DNA of 64,000 nt, taken from assembly GCF_000346465.2 (NCBI RefSeq), contig NC_034012.1, positions 5,698,036 through 5,762,035 of the forward strand. The letters run 5' to 3'. Made by a program: the position numbers and the translations under genes. The notes under the pieces are model-generated. The model made no database searches and was not told the origin of the DNA. It worked only from the letters and a program-made list of their open reading frames with translations. This DNA is from Prunus persica. Taxonomy: Eukaryota; Streptophyta; Magnoliopsida; Rosales; Rosaceae. Positions 47,212 to 58,920 of the stretch are shown piece after piece; the stretch's first letter is position 1; each line of letters opens with the position of its first letter.

Positions 47212-47467
47212 TATATATAGCCTATAGGAAAAGGCTTGTGGATGGATGGCTTCTTCGTCAACGACAATTACTAGCAAAGGTATACCCCATCGATCCAAGT
47301 CGTCTTTGTTTAGTGATCAACAATAAATGTATATAAATCTGAATCGCTATTCTTCCCTCCGTTCACGGCCCTTGGCATTTTGCATGTACAGCGCGGTAGG
47401 TGCTACAAAGTTCAAAAGCTTTCGCTAAAGTAAATGTACTCATCTCTCTCTGCAGATAAGTACATAT

Positions 47468-50400
47468 ATGGCTGACACAGAGGAAAGAGTTCCCCTCAGG
47501 TTTGTTTCTTTGTTTGTATCACTTATTTTTTGATGCGTTTGTGATTCTTGTGAATCACAGTGAAAACACAAATTTTAACATATATGATTCATTCTATTCA
47601 CACTTCAAACCATAAAACATGTGAAATTGTTTTGCGTAAATGAAAAAGTTGGTCATTTTCCCATATAAGCTCACGATAACTTTACATTTCAGGAACACCC
47701 CTAGTGACGATTTACACGACGATGTTGAGGGGCAGCGTCGATGTCCAAGAAAAGGGCCAAGAATAGTAGCGAAGCGAATTCTCGACCAAACCCTGCGCGC
47801 CCTGATATGGCGGGATGAGATATTTGTACTTTTATGTGTGGTCGCAGTCTTGGTGGATCCTCTGTTCCTTTATATTCCGGTCACCAATGAGAACAGCAAG
47901 TGCCTTGGAGTGGACAAAGGGTTGAGGACTGTGGTTCTTGTTCTACGGTCACTTTTGGACATCATTTTCATAACGCATATTATACATCAAATTCGAAATC
48001 ATAGTGAATTAATTGTGGTATCTGATGAGGCACCAGAAGGACAAAGATCATCGGGTTGGACAAGAAGGTCGCTGTTAACAATCATAGTTGACTTTCTTGC
48101 TGTTCTTCCCATCCCACAGGTATGAGTAAGGAGCATTTTGTTTTCCTTTCAATGCTAAAAGGTATAATTGAGATTTTAAGCTTTTCATTATTTGACAAGG
48201 AGGATTCGCTTAAATATATGTTTACTTGAAAATAATTGTTAGTTTTCATATCATTCTAGGATTTAATGTGTATTTAATTAAATAATATAATGCACATTAT
48301 TTGATGTGACTTTCTTTATTTCTGAAAATTTATTGCAAATGAAAATTCATTTGTTGATTCTAACTCATATTTTACGTAATTGGTTCAGTTGGCAATAGTA
48401 GTTGTCTTTTTCAGAACGAAAGACACTGGATATTTTCTAAGGAGAGAGATTTTGAGCGTCTTTCTCCTCTTCCAATATGGGCCAAACGTTTACCGGCTCA
48501 ACCAATCTTTTAAGAAACTTCAACTCAAAGCAAGATTGGTCAAAGGTGCATTCAAATTTTTTCTCTACATCCTTGCAAGTTATGTAAGTTTCCATCTCCT
48601 TTGTCATAAATATTATTTCTTCCATCATATTTCCTTTTGCATATAATATTGCTTGAATTTGATTGTGAGGTGACACTTGTCACACTCACATAGGCCATTC
48701 ATTACAATGTGCCATGTGGAAGCTTGTGATTGATCCTGTGACAACCTGAGAAGTGCACCCTTAAATTTCTTTAGTGCCCTCAACAATGTGACTCCTGATT
48801 TCATCAATCTAGCAAAATAATGCCCCTTTTTATAACTCACTTGCTCAATTGGATGCTAAAAATAAAATTGAAAATTCTTTTGAAGCCTTATATTTTCGTT
48901 TTGATTAGGAGGTACTTTTGTTATCAATATATATTTTTCTCGAATTATTGATTAATTTAATGGTATTTTAGGTACTTGGAGCTTTTTGGTACTTTTTCTC
49001 TATTCAACGAGAGACATCATGTTGGCACCAAGCTTGTAGCAATACAGAAGGATGCATAGCTACTTTATCCTGCAAGGATAATACTTCAACAAATATAACA
49101 TTCCTAAATGAATTATGCCCTATAAGTCCATCAAATCCTACCCTATTTGACTTTGGAATATTTCTTGATGCCCTTGAATCTGGTAATACAGGAGAAGTAA
49201 ATTTTTCAAGAAAATTCTTTTTCTCTTTCTGGTGGGGAATCCGAAATTTAAGGTTTGTGCATGTAGATACGTTGAGGCGTTATATTCATAAAAATGTGTT
49301 GACGTGTTGATAATCCACGAGTTCTCTTCTTTGTTATAAGTTTTAGTTATATATTTGTCATTAACATGATAAAATTACGATTAATTTTGGAACGAATCTT
49401 GAAATATGTCAGTATACGATTTTCATGTCAGATATATAATTTATAAAATATGATCAACTTATATCTCAGTATTAAATGTAATATTGCTTGATCAATTTTT
49501 GCAGTAACTTTGGCACGAATCTGGAAACAAGTAGCTACGTGTGGGAAAATTGCTTTGCAATTCTTATTTCCGTCATTGGATTGCTGCTCTTTTTATATCT
49601 CATTGGCATTATGCAGGTTGGTCATGAGTATCTTCTCATGATGTGTGTAAAAGTTTTGAACTTATAAAGGGACATAATTTTAATAGCTAATTAACCATGA
49701 TTCTTTGATGCTTATTGCTTTGATGCTCAGCTTTTCTTCTTCTTCGTTTGGGAAACAGATATACATGCAGATCGCAGCCGCAAAAGCGGAAAAGAATAAG
49801 GATGACAAGTTAACACAGAAGATTAAGATGAAGGAGAAAGGTATAGTTGACTGGGTGTCAAATAATGGTCTCCCTCCGGATTTGAAGACAGAAATCATGG
49901 ACTTCATAAAACAAAATAAGGTAGTGGAGAAACTGTACCAGAAAAAGAACAAGGCAGTGGAAGAAAACATGACTGCTGAGGTGGATGCGGAGTTTCTATT
50001 GTCTGTTCTTCCCGAGAATATCCAAACGTCTATAAAGCGGCACGTGGGCATGAACGCGCTAAATAAAGTAGGTTTCTTAACTCTCGAGTCTCAACCTCTC
50101 TTCTTTACCAATAGGGTGTTAGTTGGATTGGTCCAGACCTTTGTGTGCTCTCAAGTGCTCAGTGACATCCGCGTGTATGAGTATTTTCCCTTCCCTTTTG
50201 CCCAAAAAAAAAACTAACTAACAACCTCTCTCTAATTATTCGAACAAAAAACAAAAAACCTCCCTCTAATTACATTTTTCTCTAGTGGCTAGTAGAGTAA
50301 TAAAAATGAGATCAATAAGCTACAAGTAACACTCCTGAATTTTTAACCTTATTTCAATTTAATCTCTAAAAATTAGAGAGGTGTGGTCTAGTATAGTGGC

Positions 50401-53400
50401 CTGGCTCCAACTAGATTGGAGTTAAGTCTAAGTCAGTTCTTATGAGTTCCACCCCTCTAGTCTAGATGAGACTTGTAAGACATATATATGTTATTTGTTC
50501 AGTTTAATAAGTCAACCTATATATTGAACAACAGTCAGAACACTTGTTCAATTAAGTGAAATAGTCTAGCCTAGTTCGATCCACCAAACACGGCTTATGC
50601 AGTCATGGTCCAAATGTTTACTCTGAAGATGGTGAGTGAAATGTCAATAAGCCCAGCTAGCTAGTATAAATCTGAATCTTGAGGTCTTGCTGGTCAATTA
50701 ATATTTAAGTATACTAATTAATATAGGTACAAAGGCTTCATCATATGGATAAGAAAGTGTTGGAAATGATTTGCGACCATCTTAAGCCAATCATCTACCC
50801 TATCAATAGCTACGTTTTACGAAGGGGAAAAGCAATCGATTTGATGCTCTTCATCACAGACACAGACGGCACTATGCTGACCTACGAGGATCCGAAAACT
50901 GAAATCAAGAGACTTAAGAAGGATGATATTTTCGGAGACGAAATTCTAAGTTGGGTGTCACCGAGCATCTCTTTTGCTAATCTTCCAACTCCGAACTCAA
51001 CTCTAAATGTCAAATGTGAAACAAAAGTGGAAGCCTTTGCTCTCATGGCCAAGGACTTGAGAAGTGTGGTTTCAGGATGCAGACATCTGTGGAACTGGAC
51101 TTTATACAATTGTGACATTGAGTCTCAGGAATTTGAGGAGCTGGCACGTCCCATCGACAAGACTCATCAGGTACGTACCAAACAAGGTTTTAAGTACTCA
51201 AAACTATAAAAGAGCCCCAAGAGGATTAACATCCGAGTAATCATGGATTTTTAATATTTTCATATCTCATCAGCAGAAATTATAAATGAACTTTGTGGGT
51301 AAATGTAAACTGATCAGCTTCTTCTTTGTCTTTTGTGTAGACATATATACAGTTGTGGGAAGAGGAATTAAAATCTGTACAGAAGATTAAGATCGTGAAA
51401 GACATACGTGAGTGGGTGTTGAGAAATGGTCTCCCTGAGGATCTCCAGACAGAAATCATGGAAAAGATAGAAACAAGTAAAGTGGTGAAGGAAAACATAG
51501 GTGCTGGTGTGGATGTGAATTTCCTATTCTCTGTTCTTCCCAAGGGTATGATCAAGAGAGCAATAAAAGACCATGTCGGCGTTAATGCGCTGAAGAAAGT
51601 AAGTTCCTAAACGACTACTGCAAAACAAATGGAAGAGCTATAAGAAAATTTTCATTGAGCCTGTCTACTATATATAACGGATCTTCTTGTTTTACTTTTT
51701 GAAAAATTATAATGTAACCAGTATATATTTTTATATATATAGGTACCCATGCTTCAAAACAAGCTAGACTCCACGTTGAAATCTATCTGCAAATATCTCA
51801 AGCCAGTTATCTATGCTGAGAATAGCTACATTACCAGAGCAGGAAAACCGCTTAATTTGATGCTCTTCATTATCGATGGCATTATTACATGGACAGCCAA
51901 CACCACAACCGACACCGCAACAGCGGGTTCCTCAATGGTCACCGAGCTCTCATGTCTTGAGAAAGGCGGTCTTTATGGAGAAGAACTTCTAAATTGGGTA
52001 TCACCGAGCAGTAGCCTTTCGACACTTCCTATCTCGGCCCAAGATGTCAAGTGTCAAACAAAAGTGGAAGCCTTTGTTATCAATGCTGTGCAGTTAAAGA
52101 TTGCAGTTTCGGAACTTGGAATGCTTTGGAAGAATTACTACACTAGTACCAATTCTCAGCTGGCACTTCCTAGCGACCAGACTTATCTGCAGATACAAAA
52201 CGAGGTTCAACATTTCTTATAAAGTATCTTTTCCCTTTGCCATGGACTAATGTTTTCATTTTCATATGTTGTTTCATAATTACATTATACTTATCTTTAC
52301 TTGTTCTGTGTATATACTACATGTTTAACTAGCTAGACTTATTGTAGCCTACTGACAAACTATAATATCATTATCATTGTCATACCTTATAGGATTTGCT
52401 GAACTGAGTCTCTTCTTCTTTTGTGAAACAGACATATTTGCAGTTGGGAGGTACAAGATTGGAGGAGATTGAGGATGAGGGTTCGAGGCAGAAGATGAAG
52501 ATAATGATGAAGGAGAAAGATATACTTGAGTGGCTGTCAAGAAATGGTACCCACGAGGATTTAAAGACAAAAATCATGAGGCACATAAACCTTAAAAACA
52601 TAGCGGAACAAAACATGGACGCCGATGTCGATTTGGGTTATCTGAATACTCACCTGCCCTTCGATCTCACAATTTCTTTAACGAAGCATCTCTGCATTAG
52701 TACCCTGAAGCAAGTATGTTCCTCAACCTCTTTATAAATCTTAATGTATTATATATGAATCTTGTTATATTGGCGAATTAATGTAAGCAATTTACAGGTG
52801 GCCATGCTTCAAAGTATGCATGAAGATATGTTCTCAAATATTTGCTACAAGCTGGAACCAGTGATCTATACCGAGAATAGCAACATTGTTCAAGCAGGAG
52901 AATCACTTGATTTGATGCTCATCATCATAGGAGGCACAATTATATGCACTGACATGACTAGCAATACCGAAGCAACAGATTCCGCGGTGATCACCAAATA
53001 CCTTAACAAAGGTGATTTTTGTGGAGAAGAACTTCTCGCTTGGGCATCACCCAGCATCTTATTTTCAAGTCCTGCTCCTATCTCCACCCGAGATGTCAAA
53101 TGTCAATCAAAAGTCGAAGCCTTCATTCTCAAAGCCGATAAGTTGAGAAGTCTAGTCTCCGAATACAGCTCTGAGTGGATTTCCAATTTCAACAACTGTA
53201 ATAATTCAGAACAGATAGAAGAGTTGGCGCGTCGCCGCGACAAGATGGATCAAATACTTAATGAGGTATAGGGCTTAAATTGTGAATTATTCTCCGGGTA
53301 CATTTTTACTGCTCTAATATTTTTCATAAATATATTTTCATCATCAACATTTGGCCAAATTATGAATAAGGGTTAAGACCATTATCCTCCCGTAATCATG

Positions 53401-55860
53401 CATTATCGGTTTCATTTTTATGATGATTTATTTGCATATATCGTCAAAGGGTTTTTTTTATTATGCTAAACAGCAATGGTGAAACTTGAATGATGAGACA
53501 CCGCATGGCTTCTCACTGTTTATCACTTGAATTAATGGAGTCTTATCTGATAGGCATGATGGGACACCGTATGGATCTTGACATATTACTGAAAGAGAAT
53601 CACATTTTAAAATTAATTTAAGTATTTACTCTTATTTTTCCCTTAAAAAGTATTTATTCTGAACTACATATTAATATTGTATTAGACACACTTGCCTACA
53701 AACTATAATATTATGATGGTTCTGTCCAAAAAATATATATATAATATTATGATGGGGAAACTTGTAGGATTTGATGAACTGGGTTTTTTCTTCTTTCTGC
53801 TATAGACATATATGAAGTTCGGAACTACAGAACTGGAGGAGATTGAGGATGAGGAGTTAAAGCAGAAGGTGAAGATCATGATCAAGGAGAAAGATATACT
53901 TGCGTGGGTGTCAAGAAATGTCCTCGACGAGGATTTGAAGTCAAAAATTATGACGCACCTTAAATTAAATAACGTAATCCAAGAAAATCTTGATGCTAAA
54001 GTGGATGTGGAGTATCTCCATAGTCACCTACCCTTTGGTATTGCAATTTCTTTGACGAAACATCTCTGCATTAGTATGCTGAAGAATGTATGTTCCTCAA
54101 CCTCCTTTTTTTACAACATAATAAGGCATGAGCATACGTTACGAATCTTCTTATTGACCAATTTATAGGTACCCATGCTTGAAAATATGCCTGAAGATAT
54201 GTTCTCAAATATTTGCTACAAACTTGAGCCAGTGATCTACACCGAGAGTAGCAACATTGTTCAGGCAGGAGAACAACTTGATTTGATGCTCATCATTACT
54301 GAAGGCACAATTATATGTACCGATGTGACTAGCAATACTGGAACAACGGATTCCTCTGTTGTCACCAAGTACCTTAAGAAAGGTGATTTTTGTGGAGAAG
54401 AACTTCTCAGTTGGGCGTCACCCAACATCTTGTTTTCAGGTGCTGCTCCAATCTCAACCCGAGATGTCAAATGTCAAACAAAAGTAGAAGCTTTCGTTCT
54501 CAAAGTCGATAAGTTGAGAAGTCTAGTCTCCGAATACAGCTCTAAGTGGATTTCCAATTTCAACAATAGTTGTGACAATTCAGAACAGTTGGAGGAGTCG
54601 GCACTTCAGCCGGACAAGATTGATCAAATACTTAACGAGGTATATATATAGGACAAAAGTTATAATTGAATCTCAAGAATATTTTTTTCCCGATTAATTA
54701 TGTTGGAGTAAAATATATTTGTTTTCTTTTGGGGAGAGGGAACCAAGCTTAGGACATCTTCCAATAAACTAGAGAGAAATATCATTATCAATAATTAGTC
54801 GGTATCATAGATTACATTTCAAATTTCAAAATTTGCCAAAAAACATAATGGGGGTCAAGACCATTAGGTTTCCTATATCTTCATTTTGGTGATCATTTAT
54901 GTTTACTGTGTTCTCTACTCACTGCATCTTCAACTACATATTAAATTTGGATTAGACACACGTAAAGTTATATGACTGGGAAACCTTTGATTTGACTAAC
55001 TGAGTTTCTTCTTCTTCTTCTTCTTTTTTCTGGAATAGACATACAAGAAATTGGGAACTACAAAATTGGAGGAGATTGAGGATGAGGGGTTAAGGCAGAC
55101 AGTGAAGATCATGATCAAGGAGAAAGATATACTTGAGTGGGTGTCAAGAAATGGTGTCCAAGAGGATTTGAAGACAAAAATCATGATGCACCTTAAATTA
55201 AATAACGTAATCCAAGAAAACCTTGATGCTGAAGTGGATGTAGAGTATCTCTATAGTCACCTACCCTTTGGTATTGCAATTTCTTTGACGAAACATCTCT
55301 GCATTAGTATGCTGAAGAAAGTATGTTCCTCAACCTTTTTATAAATCTTAGTTTTACTACACAAGAAGGCCTGAGCATATATTATATATGAACCTTGTTA
55401 TATTAGCGAATTAATGTAAGAAATTATTTTATAGGTACCCATGCTTCAAAGTATGCCTGAAGATATGTTCTCAAATATTTGCTACAAGCTTGAGCCAATG
55501 ATCTATTTCGAGAATAGCAACGTTGTTCAAGCAGGAGAGTCACTTGATTTAATGCTCATCATTATAGAAGGCACAATTATATGCACCAAATATCTTGACC
55601 AAGGCAATACTGGAACAACGGATTCTGGGGTGATCACCAAATATCTTAAGAAAGGTGATTTTTGCGGAGAAGAACTTCTGAGTTGGGCATCACCCAACAT
55701 CTTGTTTTCAGGTCCTGCTCCTCTCTCAACCGGAGAAGTCAAATGTCAAACAAAAGTAGAAGCCTTCGTCCTCAAAGCCGATAAGTTGAGAAGTCTGGTC
55801 TCCGAATACAGCTCTAAGTGGATTTCAAATTTCAACAATTCTGCAGTTGGAGGAGGTTGA
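47468..55860 (+). CDS. CNGC-like channel with five tandem C-linker/CNBD modules (CNGC-B)
   Basis: Tandem paralogue of CNGC-A with the same exon plan. Core exons: 47468-47499 (MADTEERVPLR), 47693-48119, 48389-48583, 48972-49252, 49505-49616 (349 codons), giving six membrane segments with pore FWWGIRNLSNFGTNLETSS. Module exons: 49759-50067, 50727-51170, 51341-51598, 51743-52204, 52432-52713, 52798-53265, 53806-54087, 54169-54639, 55039-55320, 55435-55860. All module introns are phase 0 and every module is open, giving about 1576 aa. The last CNBD ends in a changed frame (FNNSAVGGG, then TGA at 55858-55860), 8 bp before a solo LTR; the original 3' part of that exon reappears after the LTR at 58142-58200. 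Intron 6 (50068-50726) is the longest module intron. Closest known family: plant CNGCs, probably the CNGC1-like group. One long transcript is inferred from frame and phase only. Confidence 0.82.
49759..51170 (+). repeat. CNGC-B module 1 (C-linker + CNBD)
   Basis: C-linker exon 49759-50067 (IYMQIAAAKAEKN...; 103 codons, about 10 longer than usual through a KLYQKKNKAVEE insertion that looks like a local duplication of VVE/AVEEN) and CNBD exon 50727-51170. The cassette is degenerate, DDIFGDEILSWVSP. Residues about 350-600. Confidence 0.84.
51341..52204 (+). repeat. CNGC-B module 2 (C-linker + CNBD)
   Basis: C-linker exon 51341-51598 (TYIQLWEEELKSV... VGVNALKK) and CNBD exon 51743-52204, cassette GGLYGEELLNWVSP. 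It pairs with CNGC-A module 2 (WEE start, 86-codon C-linker, TYLQI.NE end). Residues about 601-840. Confidence 0.84.
52432..53265 (+). repeat. CNGC-B module 3 (C-linker + CNBD)
   Basis: C-linker exon 52432-52713 (TYLQLGGTRLEEIEDEG... LTKHLCISTLKQ) and CNBD exon 52798-53265 with YTENSNIVQAGE and cassette GDFCGEELLAWASP; end RRRDKMDQILNE. Residues about 841-1090. Confidence 0.84.
53806..54639 (+). repeat. CNGC-B module 4 (C-linker + CNBD)
   Basis: C-linker exon 53806-54087 (TYMKFGTTELEEIEDEE... LTKHLCISMLKN) and CNBD exon 54169-54639 with YTESSNIVQAGE and cassette GDFCGEELLSWASP. It is very close to module 5 of the same gene. The preceding intron contains two copies of GATGRGACACCGYATGG. Residues about 1091-1341. 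Confidence 0.84.
55039..55860 (+). repeat. CNGC-B module 5 (C-linker + CNBD, interrupted)
   Basis: C-linker exon 55039-55320 (TYKKLGTTKLEEIEDEG... LTKHLCISMLKK) and CNBD exon 55435-55860. Before the cassette GDFCGEELLSWASP there is a small internal duplication of a TKYL.(Q/K)G stretch (about 55590-55655). The reading frame shifts after FNNS and stops at 55860, just before the LTR insertion. Residues about 1342-1576. Confidence 0.82.
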
Positions 55861-55868
55861 CGCGTCTC

Positions 55869-58141
55869 TGAAAGGACCCGCCCCGAATTTTCTCAAAACC
55901 CGAGACGAACCCTTTGGAATTCCTGACATCACTCCGATGTCAGACCCGATCACTAAAGACCGAGACTTCCTGCCGAAATTTCGGCAGAGTCTCCCCTATA
56001 AATTGGACATTTCCCAAAATTTCAACCTGCACAAAAACTCATTTAATATCACCAACTGGCAGCATGCACAATATAATTTCATGCAATTCACACAAATGGC
56101 CTTCGGCCTTTCAATAATTCCTATCCAACTACCAAACCATTCAAATACCAAATATGACTAACATTTAGTCTGCGGCTGCGCCTAATAATCTTAGGCTGCC
56201 TACGTACCCTCCTTGAGGGATCAAGCCACACGTAGTTCTTCCTAAAATCCCATTCCACACTTGAGCGATATCTTAATTCATTTCTCTGTATCCCACATAA
56301 CCTCTCCCCATACGCCGGTACAACCAACGCCACGTATGGGGCCTGTCAACACGCCGGATAACCTACGCCACGTGCGACCATGCCATACTATCATAATATC
56401 TCCCCATACGCCGGTACAACCAACGCCACGTATGGGGTCTGTCCCAACGCCGGATAACCTACGCCACGCGGGACCTCAATATCACATCACAAATCTCCCC
56501 ATACGCCGGTACAACCAACGCCACGTATGGGGTCTGTCGACACGCCGGATAACCTACGCCACGTGCGACCTCAACACAATATCACATAATCTCCCCGTAC
56601 GCCGGTACAACCAAAGCCACGTACGGGGCCTGTCTCAACGCCGGATAACCTACGCCACGCGGGACCTAACTTTCACTTGGTGGTACTTGTAGTGGATCCA
56701 ACATCCGAGGAGGTACCTAAAGTAGTGCGTATAGCACTCCAAACTGACATTCTAGACTTTGTTGTAACCTTGTACAACCACATATAATTATATTTATATA
56801 AATTAATTCTTATATTGTGTAACCCTCCACAATCATCTAGTACCCGATAATCTCCCTTAGAAAGGTGAGATTACTCCGGGAGACTCACGGTCAACCAAGG
56901 GTCAAACTACTCTAACCCTGGTCAACCGGACCTGCAGAACCCACGACCTCCAATTTCCGATCCGGAAGTCCCTATGGGTTCTACCAGGTATAGGACACTT
57001 GTCCTGCAAGTTTGGTTCAGATCGGACGGTCGGATTGCTCACGATCGCACGATCTGACGGTTAATATAAAATATAAACTTAAAATTATTATTCGGAACAT
57101 CCGGGGCTCCGATTCACGATCCGTGAATTCCTACACGATCCTAGAAATACCTAGATTAACATATATTAAATTTGGGACCATCCGACGGTCCCAACCTATC
57201 GAACCCGGATAACGCATAATATGCGATTATCCGTTCGATAGTCAAACGACGTCCGAATTGAGATCCGCGAAATCCTACGCACTCGTGACGGCACGAGGAT
57301 CTCAAAACTGCCCAGAGTCACTCCACCACCCTCGCCCACGCGCTGCCACACGCGCGGGCAGATCGGGTGTCCAAAGCGATTATGGTTCGTCGAAAAATCT
57401 CAGAACCAAGACTCCAAACTCCTATCCTAGGTAAAACACCTCATTTGGAGTCACTTTTGTTCTTGGACCTACCCCAAAAAGTGGCCGAAAATGCCCGATC
57501 ACGGCGGCCGAAGTTCGGCCGATTTTCAATTCGAAAATCGAATTGCCTACGCTACGAATCGATCTAATCCTACCCAACAGGCAGCTAGAGCATGAAAAAT
57601 AGGTGAGAAATCATACCTTGCTCGTCGGATTTGGTGGCCGGAGGAGGGAGATCGAGCTCCTTGAATTTTGGGTTAAAATCGGTCGGATCTTTGCATTTTC
57701 CGGCGAGCACAGGTGGTTCCGGTGGCTGAGATCGGTCGGGATGGAAAGAGGAGGATGGCACGGTTCTTTTGGGACCGGTGCCACCCCGAGTGGTGGCCGG
57801 ATGCGGCGGCGGCGGCCCAAAAACCGCCGCTGTGAACAGTAACAGGGGGAGGGGGGGCTGTTCTGCGCAGGAGAGAGAGAGAGAGAGAGAGAGAGAATCT
57901 GATTTTATAAAAAATCCCATTTCGAAATATTTACAATTGTGCCACTGGACTTCTTTTGACCATATCTCTCTCGTTACAACTCCGATTCGAGCCCACTACG
58001 TGTCTATGAACTCGTCTCAGTACGACCTATCCAAAAATATAAGTCGCGGTCCCAAACTCTCTCTGGTTAAAAATATGACTAAAATACCCTTAAATAATTA
58101 AATATTTAAATAAGGGTTAAATTTGGGGTCGGGGTGTTACA
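55869..58141 (-). mobile_element. 2.27-kb solo LTR (gypsy type) inside CNGC-B exon, TSD GTCTC
   Basis: Flanked by the direct 5-bp duplication GTCTC (55864-55868 and 58142-58146). On the minus strand it starts TGTAACACCCCGACCCC and ends GGGTCCTTTCA, i.e. TG...CA ends in a form common for plant gypsy LTRs. No internal domain or second LTR was seen, so it reads as a solo LTR; a non-autonomous LARD-like element is the alternative. It contains a four-unit tandem repeat (56304-56668), GC-rich stretches and a (GA)n tract near 57872-57895. CNGC-B exon sequence resumes exactly after the right-hand duplication. Confidence 0.88.
56304..56668. repeat. four ~95-bp tandem units, each with a CCCCATACG/CGTATGGGG stem
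   Basis: Units start at about 56304, 56400, 56495 and 56591. Each holds two related motifs (CGCCGGTACAACCAACGCC and CGCCGGATAACCTACGCC). The first is enclosed by inverted arms CCCCATACG...CGTATGGGG. In unit 4 both arms change together to CCCCGTACG...CGTACGGGG. Units 1 and 3 share GTGCGACC and units 2 and 4 share GCGGGACC, an ABAB order. It sits inside the solo LTR. Confidence 0.9.
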
Positions 58142-58200
58142 GTCTCCATGACAAGGCTGATGAGATACTGAACCAGGTTGAAGAAGAAAACTACAAATGA
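58142..58200 (+). pseudogene. detached 3' end of CNGC-B last exon
   Basis: Directly after the solo LTR and its duplication, this sequence reads (C)-H-D-K-A-D-E-I-L-N-Q-V-E-E-E-N-Y-K-stop, matching the D-K-x-D-x-I-L-N-E tail of other CNBD modules. The stop is TGA at 58198-58200. It was the original end of CNGC-B before the insertion and the frame change. Now it can be at most 3' UTR. Confidence 0.8.
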
Positions 58201-58920
58201 GGCTCCAGAGGAATTATTATTTTTTTCCTTTTTTCATTGTCATTGTTATTTATGAGGGTCAAAACGATGTTTTCTTTCTTTTTCTCTTTTTCTTCTTGCT
58301 TCTTCTTATAGATTATTGTCCATATGGTGGTGGAGCCTGGGTTATTTGTATACCTACGTATAGAAGGTGGGTTTATGTGGTGCGGTGACTTAAAAATAGG
58401 TTTATCTGGTGTCATTTTTTCTCAATTCTATTCATGTTAATTGTATCTTCCACATCTAATAAATTTCAGTTTAGATTTTGTTGGGTTACCTTTGTTTTTT
58501 TTTTTTTCTTTGTTAACAAAATACTAGCCAATCCCTTTGAAATTCTTAGTTCCGCCTTGGTGGTGTGTCCCAAATTGTGAAATGTCATACAAACGTACAT
58601 GCCTTTTTTTCAAAAATGGAAACTCGATGGTAGGAGGAGAAATTTATTAAAAAAAGAAGAAGTAAACAACAAATGGAATTAAACTAAACACACAAAATCA
58701 ACGAAAGCAAAATATGGGAAAGCCCACTAAATCTTTAACATAAGCAGTAGAAGCCCACGGAGGCAAGGAATTCGATCACTAATAGGCACGATTATCAGCA
58801 CCAAAATTTTCACTCTATAACTTACCCTTAAGCTATAGGATTTTCACTCTATAACTTAACAGTACGATATAGGATTTTCACTATATAACTTTACCGATAA
58901 GATATTGGTATCAGGTGGTA
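58201..58920. other. 3' flank of CNGC-B, AT-rich with short tandem repeat
   Basis: No gene recognised. Poly-T runs near 58496-58510. Three imperfect copies of a TAGGATTTTCACTCTATAACTT-like unit (20-30 bp) lie at about 58806-58905. Confidence 0.6.

Larger units (their letters stand above)
45377..47467. other. intergenic between CNGC-A and CNGC-B
   Basis: Holds an intact Cassandra-type TRIM (45444-46068), a dispersed repeat copy (46284-46530), poly-A/T runs, an inverted repeat (47122-47211) and the CNGC-B promoter and leader, which resembles that of CNGC-A near 46985-47060. No other gene was seen. Confidence 0.7.

Noticed and set aside
55847..56161. ORF running from the CNGC-B exon into the LTR
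   Set aside because: It is in a different frame from the CNBD and most of it is LTR sequence; chance readthrough, though a short fusion tail cannot be fully excluded.
56304..56668. CRISPR-like array of regular repeats
   Set aside because: Contiguous tandem units inside a plant LTR with no unique spacers; a eukaryotic genome.
57585..57920. Overlapping GC-rich ORFs in three frames
   Set aside because: They arise from low-complexity GC-rich LTR sequence and a GA tract; no domain.
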